Assembly (NCBI GenBank): GCA_964483045.1
Contig: CAYZZK010000042.1
Location: forward strand, 1-8,229
Length of the DNA: 8,229 nt
Origin: JBBTYG01 sp964483045
Lineage (GTDB): Bacteria; Patescibacteriota; Minisyncoccia; UBA6257; 2-01-FULL-56-20
Direction of reading: 5' to 3'
Shown: piece after piece, positions 1-5,648 of the stretch
Numbering within the stretch: position 1 is the stretch's first letter
Layout of the letters: the number at the start of each line of letters is the position of its first letter
Notes under the pieces: model-generated
Database searches by the model: none
What the model was told of the DNA's origin: nothing
The model's input: the letters and a program-made list of their open reading frames with translations, nothing else
Translations under genes and position numbers: made by a program

Positions 1-2981
1 GCTGGTCGGGATCGGGCGCGACCATCGTAAGCGGCTGCAGCCCCAGCAGTCCAACGAACTGCGTAGTTTCCATGACGTCGGGCGCCACGGTAACGGCGTA
101 CTACACCCTCATCACGTATACCGTCACCGCTCTCAAATCTCCCAATGGAGGGACGGTCACTTCGAACGACGGTTTCATCAACTGCGGCGGAACTTGTAGC
201 CACACGTACACCGTAAACACGAACGTTGCCTTCAGCGCTTCTGCAAGCTCCGGATATATTTTTAGCGGTTGGTCAGTGGCCGGCGTGACCATCGTGAGCG
301 GATGCAGCTCCGGCACGGGAGGCAGCTGCACAATTTCGATGAGGGCCGGCGGATCGGTAACGGCCATTTTTAAACTTATACTCACCGTCAGTAGATCTCC
401 CGCTGCGGGAGGCACCGTAACCGCCACCGGAATAAGCTGCGGCGCGGATTGTTCCGAGCCCTATGCCGCCAACACAAATGTCACTCTCACGGCCACCCCG
501 AATTCCGGCTACGCGCTCGCCGGCTGGACGGTAAGTGGGCCGACCGCGACCGCGAGCTGTTCGGGCATCGGCACCTGCACGGTTTCGATGACGGCTCCGG
601 GCTCGGTAACAGCGACCTTCAAGGCCATCCTCACCACCATAAAATCTCCAAGCGGGGGAGGAATTATTACCGCCACCGGGATTAATTGCGGCGGGGATTG
701 TTCCGAGCCATATACCGTGGGCACGAACGTCACACTCACCGCAGCTCCGAATACCGGCTATCTGTTTAACAAGTGGACGGTGAGCGGCCCTACCGCCGGC
801 GCCGGTTGTGCTGCCACGAGCACGACCTGCACCGTTGCCATGTCCGCTCCCGGCTCGGTAACGGCGACCTTCAAAGTTATTTTGACCGTTCTCAAAGCTC
901 CCGACAGGGGGACTATCACTGCGATTGGAATCAACTGCGGAACGGATTGTTCGGAATCCTACACCGCCAGCAGCAGCGTTACACTCACTGCTTCTCCAAG
1001 CTCCAGTTTTGCCCTTAGCCGCTGGCTGGTGAGCGGTCCCGTGGCGGGCTCCGATTGTTCGGGTGTCGGCGGCACTTGCACGGTTTCGATGACGGCCCCC
1101 GGCTCGGTAACAGCATACTTTGTAAGTTCCTTTAGCCCGGTGGACGGTTGGGCGGGAGGATGGACTACAGACAGCAACGGGACGAATTGGTTCGTAGACA
1201 CAAATCCCGCCGGGCCTGGCTGGATCGCGCTTATTAACACGACTGGCACCCCGAGAGTCGGCCAAGCGCCTGGCGGCGGACAGAGAATAGCTGCCCGAGT
1301 ACCGGGTAAAAACCCGCACAATACTTTGGCCGCAGCCGGCAACGTCGGCGCCAGTTCCTTCGGTTGGCTTACCGCTCATGCCGCCGGCACTCCGGCAGTC
1401 GCCGGCCGTTTCGGGGCGGTCTATTACGGATGGCTGATCACGGGCGCCTCCGGAGCGCCGAGTACCGATGCCAATCGGCTTGCGGCGTATAGTCCGAATT
1501 ACGTCGTCGCGGATTTTTATACCGCCTCGCCGAAGTACACCAATCTTAGCCCGCAGGTGCTCTCTCTTTTTCGCGCCGCCGGCACCAAGGCGATAGCGTA
1601 TGTTCCTACCGGCTACGGCACTCGCTCTCTCGCCACCGTGCTTGCGGAGGTGGATGACTATTTAGGAAAAGGAGTTGACGGAATTTTCTTCGACGAGACG
1701 TACAACTTCCTGGACGCGACGTACAACTCGTACTATCAAACCGTGTACGACGAAGTGAAAAAATTCGGCGTCGGCAAGATTGTCATCATGAACACCGGAG
1801 TTTGGAACACCGGAGAATTCGTGATGAGCGTTTCGGATGTCCTCTCCGTGGAATACCAATGGGACGCCTTTTCTAAAAATAATACGTGGAAAGCCAGTTA
1901 CGCGGACAGCAGATTTTTGGGATTAAACGAAGGCGTGAACGATGCCGCGACCGCCGAAGCCGATACGACCCAGGCATGGAACGAAGGGATCGGATCCTAT
2001 TACGCGACTAACGCATACACCACGCTTCCCGTCTGGTGGGAAACATACGCGGCCTTTCTTTCGGCTGGCCCTCAACCGGCGCCTTCTCCCTCGCCTTCTC
2101 CGTCTCCCTCGCCCTCGCCCTCCCCATCGCCGTCTCCCTCGCCTGCGCCCTCCTCTGCGCCCACAAGCGTCACCTCTCCTGTGAATTATGGCCTCACATT
2201 TTATCTTACCAACGCCCAGACGAATGAAGGATTTTTTGAAGGGTACATATGGAGTTCCAATTTTGGATGGATAGAGTTCCGAAATAATAGTTCATGGTGT
2301 CCATCCGGCGCGTCTCCGTGCGGAGCCACAGTCGATTCTTTGGGGAATGCGCACGGCTGGGCGAGGATAGTCAGTATTCGCGACGCGGGAGCGGACGGAC
2401 CCGCGTGCGGAAATGCGGGAGGGAATTATCTTTCCGACGGCGTTACTAGAGATTGCTACAAGGGATGGATAAAGCTGGGATCGGAATTGAGTGATCCGGT
2501 ACCGTACGGCATAAAAATTCAAATCGATGGAACGCTTGACGGCTATACGTGGTCGAATGAATACGGGTGGTTCAGATTTGCCGGAGTAGTGGAGCGCACG
2601 AATCTCGGCCAACACGAGGCCACGTGCTGGCTAAACGCGAATCCCAAGAATGTAACTACCACCAGGGAGATAGGATTTACTCCCAGTGCCACGACGACCG
2701 TCACGTGGGAGTGCAAGTACACACTTGATGATTGCCAACTTTCGGCGTCGACCGGCGAGCCGCCAACCGGGCGTGTGGCCACGAGCAGCTTGAATACTTC
2801 GGGTAGACTGATGACGCTTACTCGATCTACGGAATATACCGTTTTTTGCACGGGCGCCGCAGACACGCCCCAAGCGGGCGCTCAAGTGCAAGGATTCGAT
2901 TTCGTTACCTTCAATGTTGTGCAACCGGAGGTCATACACAAAATTATCGAATGCAATCCTAATTCGCCGAATTGCAAATAA
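1..2981 (+). CDS. Large secreted multidomain protein with InlB-B-like repeats and spherulin-4/GH135-like hydrolase domain (5' partial)
   Basis: The reading frame is open from the left edge (first full codon at 3) to TAA at 2979-2981. The ATG at 72 is not a start: it is the Met of the repeated SM(T/R) motif, and recognisable repeat sequence is already encoded at 3-71. Domains in order: tandem Cys-rich repeats (3-1127), a Gly/Ala-rich connector of unknown fold (1128-1404), a spherulin-4-like barrel (about 1405-2060), a Pro-Ser linker (2082-2144), a GW-motif region (2184-2606), and an Ig-like Cys-containing region (about 2619-2930) with a TYTVFCTG-like strand. The tail ends NPNSPNCK, with no LPXTG motif, C-terminal membrane helix or PEP-CTERM signal, so any export signal or anchor must lie upstream of the window. 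The many Cys residues imply oxidative folding outside the cytoplasm. Inferred role: cell-surface adhesion combined with hydrolysis of an amino-sugar exopolysaccharide. The domain calls are fairly secure; substrate and role are not. Confidence 0.85.
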   Translation, partial: WSGSGATIVSGCSPSSPTNCVVSMTSGATVTAYYTLITYTVTALKSPNGGTVTSNDGFINCGGTCSHTYTVNTNVAFSASASSGYIFSGWSVAGVTIVSGCSSGTGGSCTISMRAGGSVTAIFKLILTVSRSPAAGGTVTATGISCGADCSEPYAANTNVTLTATPNSGYALAGWTVSGPTATASCSGIGTCTVSMTAPGSVTATFKAILTTIKSPSGGGIITATGINCGGDCSEPYTVGTNVTLTAAPNTGYLFNKWTVSGPTAGAGCAATSTTCTVAMSAPGSVTATFKVILTVLKAPDRGTITAIGINCGTDCSESYTASSSVTLTASPSSSFALSRWLVSGPVAGSDCSGVGGTCTVSMTAPGSVTAYFVSSFSPVDGWAGGWTTDSNGTNWFVDTNPAGPGWIALINTTGTPRVGQAPGGGQRIAARVPGKNPHNTLAAAGNVGASSFGWLTAHAAGTPAVAGRFGAVYYGWLITGASGAPSTDANRLAAYSPNYVVADFYTASPKYTNLSPQVLSLFRAAGTKAIAYVPTGYGTRSLATVLAEVDDYLGKGVDGIFFDETYNFLDATYNSYYQTVYDEVKKFGVGKIVIMNTGVWNTGEFVMSVSDVLSVEYQWDAFSKNNTWKASYADSRFLGLNEGVNDAATAEADTTQAWNEGIGSYYATNAYTTLPVWWETYAAFLSAGPQPAPSPSPSPSPSPSPSPSPSPSPAPSSAPTSVTSPVNYGLTFYLTNAQTNEGFFEGYIWSSNFGWIEFRNNSSWCPSGASPCGATVDSLGNAHGWARIVSIRDAGADGPACGNAGGNYLSDGVTRDCYKGWIKLGSELSDPVPYGIKIQIDGTLDGYTWSNEYGWFRFAGVVERTNLGQHEATCWLNANPKNVTTTREIGFTPSATTTVTWECKYTLDDCQLSASTGEPPTGRVATSSLNTSGRLMTLTRSTEYTVFCTGAADTPQAGAQVQGFDFVTFNVVQPEVIHKIIECNPNSPNCK
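3..1127 (+). repeat. Tandem coding repeats of about 83-89 codons (bacterial InlB-B-like repeat family)
   Basis: There is one partial unit (3-113) and four complete ones (114-380, 381-629, 630-881, 882-1127). Each has the same order of motifs: a strand such as LTVxxSPxGGTVTA, then INCGxDCSEPY, TNVTLTAxPxSGY, a GW/KW-T-VSGP segment, a Cys pair about 5-10 residues apart, and SMTAPGSVTATF. Every complete unit has four Cys at conserved places, suggesting two disulfides per module. This matches the divergent InlB-B/Flg_new_2-type repeat found in bacterial surface proteins, which forms small beta-grasp-like stalk modules. Parts are very similar even at DNA level, for example around 580-620 and 1077-1115, so amplification or gene conversion was fairly recent. 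The array continues past the left edge. Confidence 0.88.
1405..2060 (+). other. Spherulin-4-like (GH135-related) glycoside hydrolase domain
   Basis: This is a domain within the large surface protein. It begins near VYYGWLI (1419) and contains AYVPTGYGTRSL (about 1599-1634), the VDGIFFDE strand (1674-1697), IVIMNTGV, SVEYQW (1848-1865) and a final LPVWWETY. This order matches the spherulation-specific family 4, whose characterised fungal member Sph3 (GH135) cleaves the GalNAc-containing polymer galactosaminogalactan. The Asp-Glu pair at 1692-1697 and the Glu at 1851-1853 sit where the family's conserved acidic catalytic residues are expected. Because the acidic residues and the TGYGTR loop are intact, the domain is probably active. 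The substrate is inferred only; GH114-type or other alpha-galactosaminidase-like barrels are alternatives. Confidence 0.75.
2082..2144 (+). repeat. Pro-Ser dipeptide-repeat linker
   Basis: Ten Pro-Ser codon pairs plus a final Pro lie between the hydrolase domain and the GW-motif region, followed by APSSAP. Codons vary (cct, ccc, ccg, cca; tct, tcg, tcc), so the track is kept at protein level and is not a pure DNA microsatellite. It is a typical extended spacer in secreted enzymes, separating the catalytic domain from the C-terminal modules. Confidence 0.9.
2184..2606 (+). other. GW-motif region (two GY(I/T)WSxxxGW repeats with GWARI and GWIKL between)
   Basis: Two copies of a G-Y-x-W-S-x-x-x-G-W-x-x-F motif lie at 2241-2279 and 2541-2579, exactly 300 nt apart. 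GWARI (2355-2369) and GWIKL (2463-2477) lie between them. From memory, such 'YxWSxNxGWxxF' modules recur in Parcubacteria surface proteins of unknown function. Four Cys lie between the motifs. The spaced Trp and Gly residues suggest a beta-rich module with exposed aromatics, possibly carbohydrate- or wall-binding; that is inference. A Cys-containing Ig-like stretch follows to about 2930. Confidence 0.6.
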
Positions 2982-2995
2982 GGGCGGGTTGCCGG

Positions 2996-3007
2996 CGCGA
3001 TATCGCG
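2996..3007. promoter_or_regulatory. Perfect 12-bp palindrome CGCGATATCGCG upstream of the rpsP promoter
   Basis: The palindrome is fully self-complementary and lies in the 68-bp gap between the surface-protein stop and rpsP, 8 bp upstream of the proposed -35 box. It is not followed by a T-run, so it is not a standard intrinsic terminator. It could be a regulator-binding site or a small hairpin protecting the upstream mRNA 3' end. Function unproven. Confidence 0.35.
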
Positions 3008-3015
3008 AGAATCCC

Positions 3016-3043
3016 TTGACTTATATACCCTTGCCCGTACACT
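3016..3043 (+). promoter_or_regulatory. Sigma70-type promoter of rpsP, predicted to give a leaderless mRNA
   Basis: TTGACT (3016-3021) and TACACT (3038-3043) are separated by 16 bp. Transcription should begin about 7 nt after the -10 box, at or next to the A of the rpsP ATG at 3050. There is no room for a ribosome binding site, and none is visible. Confidence 0.65.
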
Positions 3044-3049
3044 ATCTAG

Positions 3050-3391
3050 ATGCTTACGATCAGATTACAGCGAGTTGGGAAAAAACATCAGCCGAGCTAC
3101 CGAGTGGTTGTCTCGGAGCGGCGTTCCAAGCTTGGCGGGCCTCCGATAGAGGACCTCGGTTTTTATAATCCCTTTACGAAAGAGGCGGGGTTAAATAAAG
3201 ATAGAATTGAACATTGGTTAAAAATTGGCGCGCATAGCACGCCCACCGTTCACAATTTGTGCGTGGCGAAGGGAGTGGTAACGTCCCCGAAAGTAGCCCT
3301 AAAGTTTAAAATGCGGAAAGCGACCGCGGAAACGGCAACGCCCGCGGAACCGAAAAAAACAGAAGCGGCGGCTCCGACTCCGGCGGCATAA
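3050..3391 (+). CDS. rpsP: 30S ribosomal protein S16
   Basis: S16 is an assembly protein of the 5' domain of the 30S subunit. The 113-residue product opens with the family signature MLTIRLQRVGKKHQPSYRVV, followed by SERRSKLGGPPIEDLGFYNP (residues 22-41) and DRIEHWLKIGAHSTPTV (51-67). The conserved core ends near residue 80. The rest is a Lys/Ala/Pro/Thr-rich tail ending in AAAPTPAA, a low-complexity extension that makes it longer than the usual 80-90 residues. The start is fixed by the invariant M-(L/V)-x-I-R-L opening. No Shine-Dalgarno is present and the promoter -10 box ends 6 nt before the ATG, so translation is probably leaderless. khpA follows 113 bp downstream behind its own promoter. 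The usual later partners rimM, trmD and rplS are absent from the window. Confidence 0.96.
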   Translation: MLTIRLQRVGKKHQPSYRVVVSERRSKLGGPPIEDLGFYNPFTKEAGLNKDRIEHWLKIGAHSTPTVHNLCVAKGVVTSPKVALKFKMRKATAETATPAEPKKTEAAAPTPAA

Positions 3392-3405
3392 CGGAAGCGG
3401 GCAGT

Positions 3406-3433
3406 TTGACATTTTGTATTTTTTCAGTACAAT
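3406..3433 (+). promoter_or_regulatory. Strong sigma70-type promoter of khpA
   Basis: A consensus TTGACA (3406-3411) and TACAAT (3428-3433) are separated by 16 bp of T-rich sequence. The predicted start site is near 3440, giving a leader of about 65 nt before the khpA ATG at 3505. This is the best-scoring promoter by eye in the window and the only mRNA promoter here that leaves a real leader. No Shine-Dalgarno is seen in that leader; the nearest purine run (about 3468-3474) is roughly 30 nt too far upstream. Confidence 0.7.
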
Positions 3434-3504
3434 GCAAGTTATAGTAGATTCAAGAACGTGTACAAACAGAAAGGTCGAAAAGAAATTCTGACTAATCGCA
3501 TAGC

Positions 3505-3819
3505 ATGAACCAATCAGCCGATCAGGAATTCCTGGAATACTTGGTAAAGTCATTGGTCGATCATCCCGACGATGTGAAGGTGGATCGCAAGGTTGACGAG
3601 ATGGGAGTCTTGCTCTCGCTCAAAGTTAACCCGATGGACATGGGCCAGGTGGTAGGCAGACAGGGAGCTACGGCAAAGGCGATTCGATCTCTTTTGAGGA
3701 TCGTGGGCATAAAAAACAATGCGCGCGTGAATCTGAAAATCGAAGAGCCGGATGGCGGCGCCCCTCGCGGCCCGCGGCCGGAGAGATCCAGAGCCGAAGG
3801 ATCCGATATGAACTCTTAA
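3505..3819 (+). CDS. khpA: KH-domain RNA-binding protein KhpA (YlqC family)
   Basis: This is a small single-KH-domain RNA chaperone. In Firmicutes KhpA pairs with KhpB and influences cell elongation and division. The core runs from about residue 6 to 82: an EYLVKSLVDHPDDV helix, a VLLSLKVNPMDMGQVVG strand and turn, the RNA-contacting GxxG loop as GRQG (51-54), the ATAKAIRSLL helix, and an ARVNLKIEEP strand. The usual family length is about 75-90 residues. This 104-residue copy adds a disordered Gly/Pro/Arg tail that may add nonspecific RNA contact. The ATG at 3505 is the first start after an in-frame stop at 3493. Lying next to rpsP is the classic position for this gene, but a separate promoter allows its own expression. 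A strong terminator follows 16 bp after the stop. Confidence 0.92.
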   Translation: MNQSADQEFLEYLVKSLVDHPDDVKVDRKVDEMGVLLSLKVNPMDMGQVVGRQGATAKAIRSLLRIVGIKNNARVNLKIEEPDGGAPRGPRPERSRAEGSDMNS

Positions 3820-3835
3820 TTTAGTATTTAGCGCG

Positions 3836-3879
3836 AAAAGCCGTTCCGATCATATCGATCAGAGCGGCTTTTTGGTTTT
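3836..3879 (+). terminator. Intrinsic terminator after khpA
   Basis: The left arm 3836-3851 (AAAAGCCGTTCCGATC) pairs with 3857-3872 (GATCAGAGCGGCTTTT) around a 5-nt loop. The 16-position stem has one C-A mismatch and one G-U pair and runs into a T-rich tract (3869-3879). It separates the rpsP-khpA unit from the thymidylate synthase gene. Confidence 0.9.
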
Positions 3880-3880
3880 A

Positions 3881-3909
3881 TTGCGGCAAAAAAATATTTT
3901 TGAGACAAT
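3881..3909 (+). promoter_or_regulatory. Extended -10 promoter of the ThyX-like gene, predicted leaderless
   Basis: TTGCGG (3881-3886) and GACAAT (3904-3909) are separated by 17 bp, and the -10 box carries an extended TGA just before it (3901-3903). The -10 box ends 6 nt before the ATG at 3916, placing the expected transcription start on or beside the A of the start codon. Confidence 0.6.
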
Positions 3910-3915
3910 ACAAGT

Positions 3916-5601
3916 ATGGATACAGATATTCTAAGCTATACTCCCGACTTTAAAGGAGAGGAGTGGAGCGAGCGGGATCGATTTCTTTTGGAACCGTTCG
4001 TCACAAATCCGGACGGACTCATTTCCGCGCTGCGGAATTTGCCGCCCGAACTTGTGGGCGCGCTGTGTTCCCGCGCGAGCCGGGCGCCAAGTTCTCTGCT
4101 CCGGATTCTTTTGCATGAGTACCTCTATCCAATTCTTGACGGGGAAAATAAGGAATTGAGCGCCGAACTTGATGCCACGATCCGGTTTCTCCGCGAACGG
4201 GGATTCAAGAATATTTTAAATAATCAGCGAGCGCAGGCGTTTTATGCCAAATGGCTTTCCCAGTACGGCGATGATTCGATCGCGCAGATGACGGGCACGC
4301 ACGTGGTGTTTTGGGGGATTTCGCAGGTGGCGATGAAGTTTATCGAGGATCAGCGCATCGGGCTCGAACCCATCGAAAAATCCACGCGATACGTAAATTT
4401 TGGAAACAAAATCGGCGGGCGCTATCTGTACTATATTCCGAAGCCCGACCTTGATCGGCTTGGACTGTTTTCTGAATACACCGCCCTGCTTGATCGGCTT
4501 TTTGACGGCTACGTAGCTCTTCAAAACCCAATTAAAGAATGGCTCAAAAAAAATTTCGAAGAGAAAGAATCGGTGCTTGAAAAAAAAGCGTTTGATACCC
4601 TGCGCGGGCTTCTTCCGATGGCCACGCTGGGACAGGTGGCGTTCCGGGGAAATGCGCAGGCGTTGGAATATTTTATAAATCGGGCGCGCCGGCATCCGCT
4701 GGGAGAGTTGCGCTGGATCTCCGAAACGCTGCGGCAGGAACTCGACAAAGAAATTCCGTCCCTTCTTCTTCGCGTAAACGACGAGAAATCGAAAGACTAC
4801 CAGGCGTATCTCGCCGGAAAAGGGAAGCGGGTTCGGGAATTTGTTGCCAAGGCGGAAGCCGGCTGGAGCAAAGAAAAGGTGATTCCCGCGTCGAAAGCGG
4901 ACGTGAAGCTTGTGGAGTTCGATCCGCACGCGGAAGATAAAATCCTCGCGTCAATATTGCTCCCGGAGTTGCACTGCGATTGGAGCGCCGCCGCGGCGAA
5001 AGTCGCGGGATATTCTCGGGCTCAAAAAGAGGAAATATTCGCCGGCTATTTCGATGGCCGAAAGGAGCGCTGGCACAAAGTCGGCCGCGCGCTCGAAAAT
5101 TCGTACCTCCGGTTTGAAATCGTGATGAATATCGGCGCTTACCGCGATCTGCACCGGCATCGGATGATGACGCAGCAGCGCCAGCGGTTTTCGTGCCATC
5201 ACGGATATGCTGTTCCTGTCGAAATCCGGGAAGCGGGCCTTGAGTCGCGCTACGCGGAACTCCTCGATGCCGCGGGCGCGCTGTTTCTCGAAATCGAAAA
5301 AGCCGACCCGGATCTTGCGCAATACGTCGTGCCGCTCGCTTATAATATCCGTTTCTGGGAATGGCAGAACTTCCGCCAGTTTTTCTGGGAAACGGAGTTG
5401 CGCACTATTTCCCAGGGCCATCCTGATTACCGCGTAACCGAGCAGCAAAAATATCTGCTCGTGAAAGATAAGTTTCCGTTGCTTTCCAAATTCATGCGCG
5501 TCGATATGAACGATTATGCGTTTGCGCGCCGTGGCACCGAGGAAAAAATCTTGGAGAAAGAAAAAAAGATTATGGAAAAGTTAAAAGAGAAATCCGTGTA
5601 A
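3916..5601 (+). CDS. thyX: Two-domain FAD-dependent thymidylate synthase (ThyX-like)
   Basis: ThyX makes dTMP from dUMP using methylene-tetrahydrofolate, FAD and NAD(P)H, replacing ThyA. This 561-residue protein is about twice the usual 220-250 and contains two ThyX-like halves. The N-half has YGDDSIAQMTGTHVVFWGISQ (117-137), a degenerate DQR (145-147) in place of RHR, an intact EKSTRY (154-159), and FRGNAQALEYF...LGELRWI (243-268). The C-half has an intact RHR (414-416) followed by MMTQQRQRFS with the E-x-S-x-R part lost, then FWEWQNFRQFFWETELRTIS (480-499). Each half thus keeps the part of the RHRx7S signature that the other lacks. The C-terminus is a Lys/Glu-rich helix. Double-length ThyX-like proteins are known in some bacteria (I recall Chlamydiae), so the architecture itself is not unique. 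The start is supported by promoter placement. Catalytic activity is likely but unproven. Confidence 0.85.
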   Translation: MDTDILSYTPDFKGEEWSERDRFLLEPFVTNPDGLISALRNLPPELVGALCSRASRAPSSLLRILLHEYLYPILDGENKELSAELDATIRFLRERGFKNILNNQRAQAFYAKWLSQYGDDSIAQMTGTHVVFWGISQVAMKFIEDQRIGLEPIEKSTRYVNFGNKIGGRYLYYIPKPDLDRLGLFSEYTALLDRLFDGYVALQNPIKEWLKKNFEEKESVLEKKAFDTLRGLLPMATLGQVAFRGNAQALEYFINRARRHPLGELRWISETLRQELDKEIPSLLLRVNDEKSKDYQAYLAGKGKRVREFVAKAEAGWSKEKVIPASKADVKLVEFDPHAEDKILASILLPELHCDWSAAAAKVAGYSRAQKEEIFAGYFDGRKERWHKVGRALENSYLRFEIVMNIGAYRDLHRHRMMTQQRQRFSCHHGYAVPVEIREAGLESRYAELLDAAGALFLEIEKADPDLAQYVVPLAYNIRFWEWQNFRQFFWETELRTISQGHPDYRVTEQQKYLLVKDKFPLLSKFMRVDMNDYAFARRGTEEKILEKEKKIMEKLKEKSV

Positions 5602-5610
5602 CGGGCTACC

Positions 5611-5639
5611 TTCACATTCGATTAATTTTCTGCTATACT
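5611..5639 (+). promoter_or_regulatory. Extended -10 promoter of lemA
   Basis: TTCACA (5611-5616) and TATACT (5634-5639) are separated by 17 bp, with an extended TGC directly before the -10 box. It lies in the 38-bp gap after the ThyX-like gene. The predicted start site is about 5646-5649. The ATG at 5640 touches the -10 box and would not be in the transcript. Confidence 0.7.
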
Positions 5640-5648
5640 ATGGACAAC

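Noticed and set aside
72..74. ATG as the start of the large surface protein
   Set aside because: The frame stays open to the left edge and encodes the same repeat (GATIVSGCS...CVVSM), so this Met is internal to a repeat unit.
3..1127. Possible CRISPR-like repeat array
   Set aside because: Periods are about 250 bp, repeats are in frame and encode conserved protein modules, and there are no short identical repeats with unique spacers.
273..1379. Long open frame on the minus strand across the repeat region
   Set aside because: It is antisense to clear repeat domains, is Arg/Gly-rich without recognisable domains, and arises from the codon pattern of the repeats.
2996..3043. Palindrome as intrinsic terminator of the surface-protein gene
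   Set aside because: No T-rich tract follows the hairpin; the downstream sequence instead reads as a -35/-10 promoter.
3432..3491. 19-codon upstream ORF before khpA (begins MQVIVDSRT)
   Set aside because: Its ATG overlaps the -10 box of the khpA promoter, so it would not be in that transcript, and it has no ribosome binding site.
4216..4929. Minus-strand open frame inside the ThyX-like gene
   Set aside because: Its composition is that of a shadow frame and it is fully antisense to a well-supported protein.
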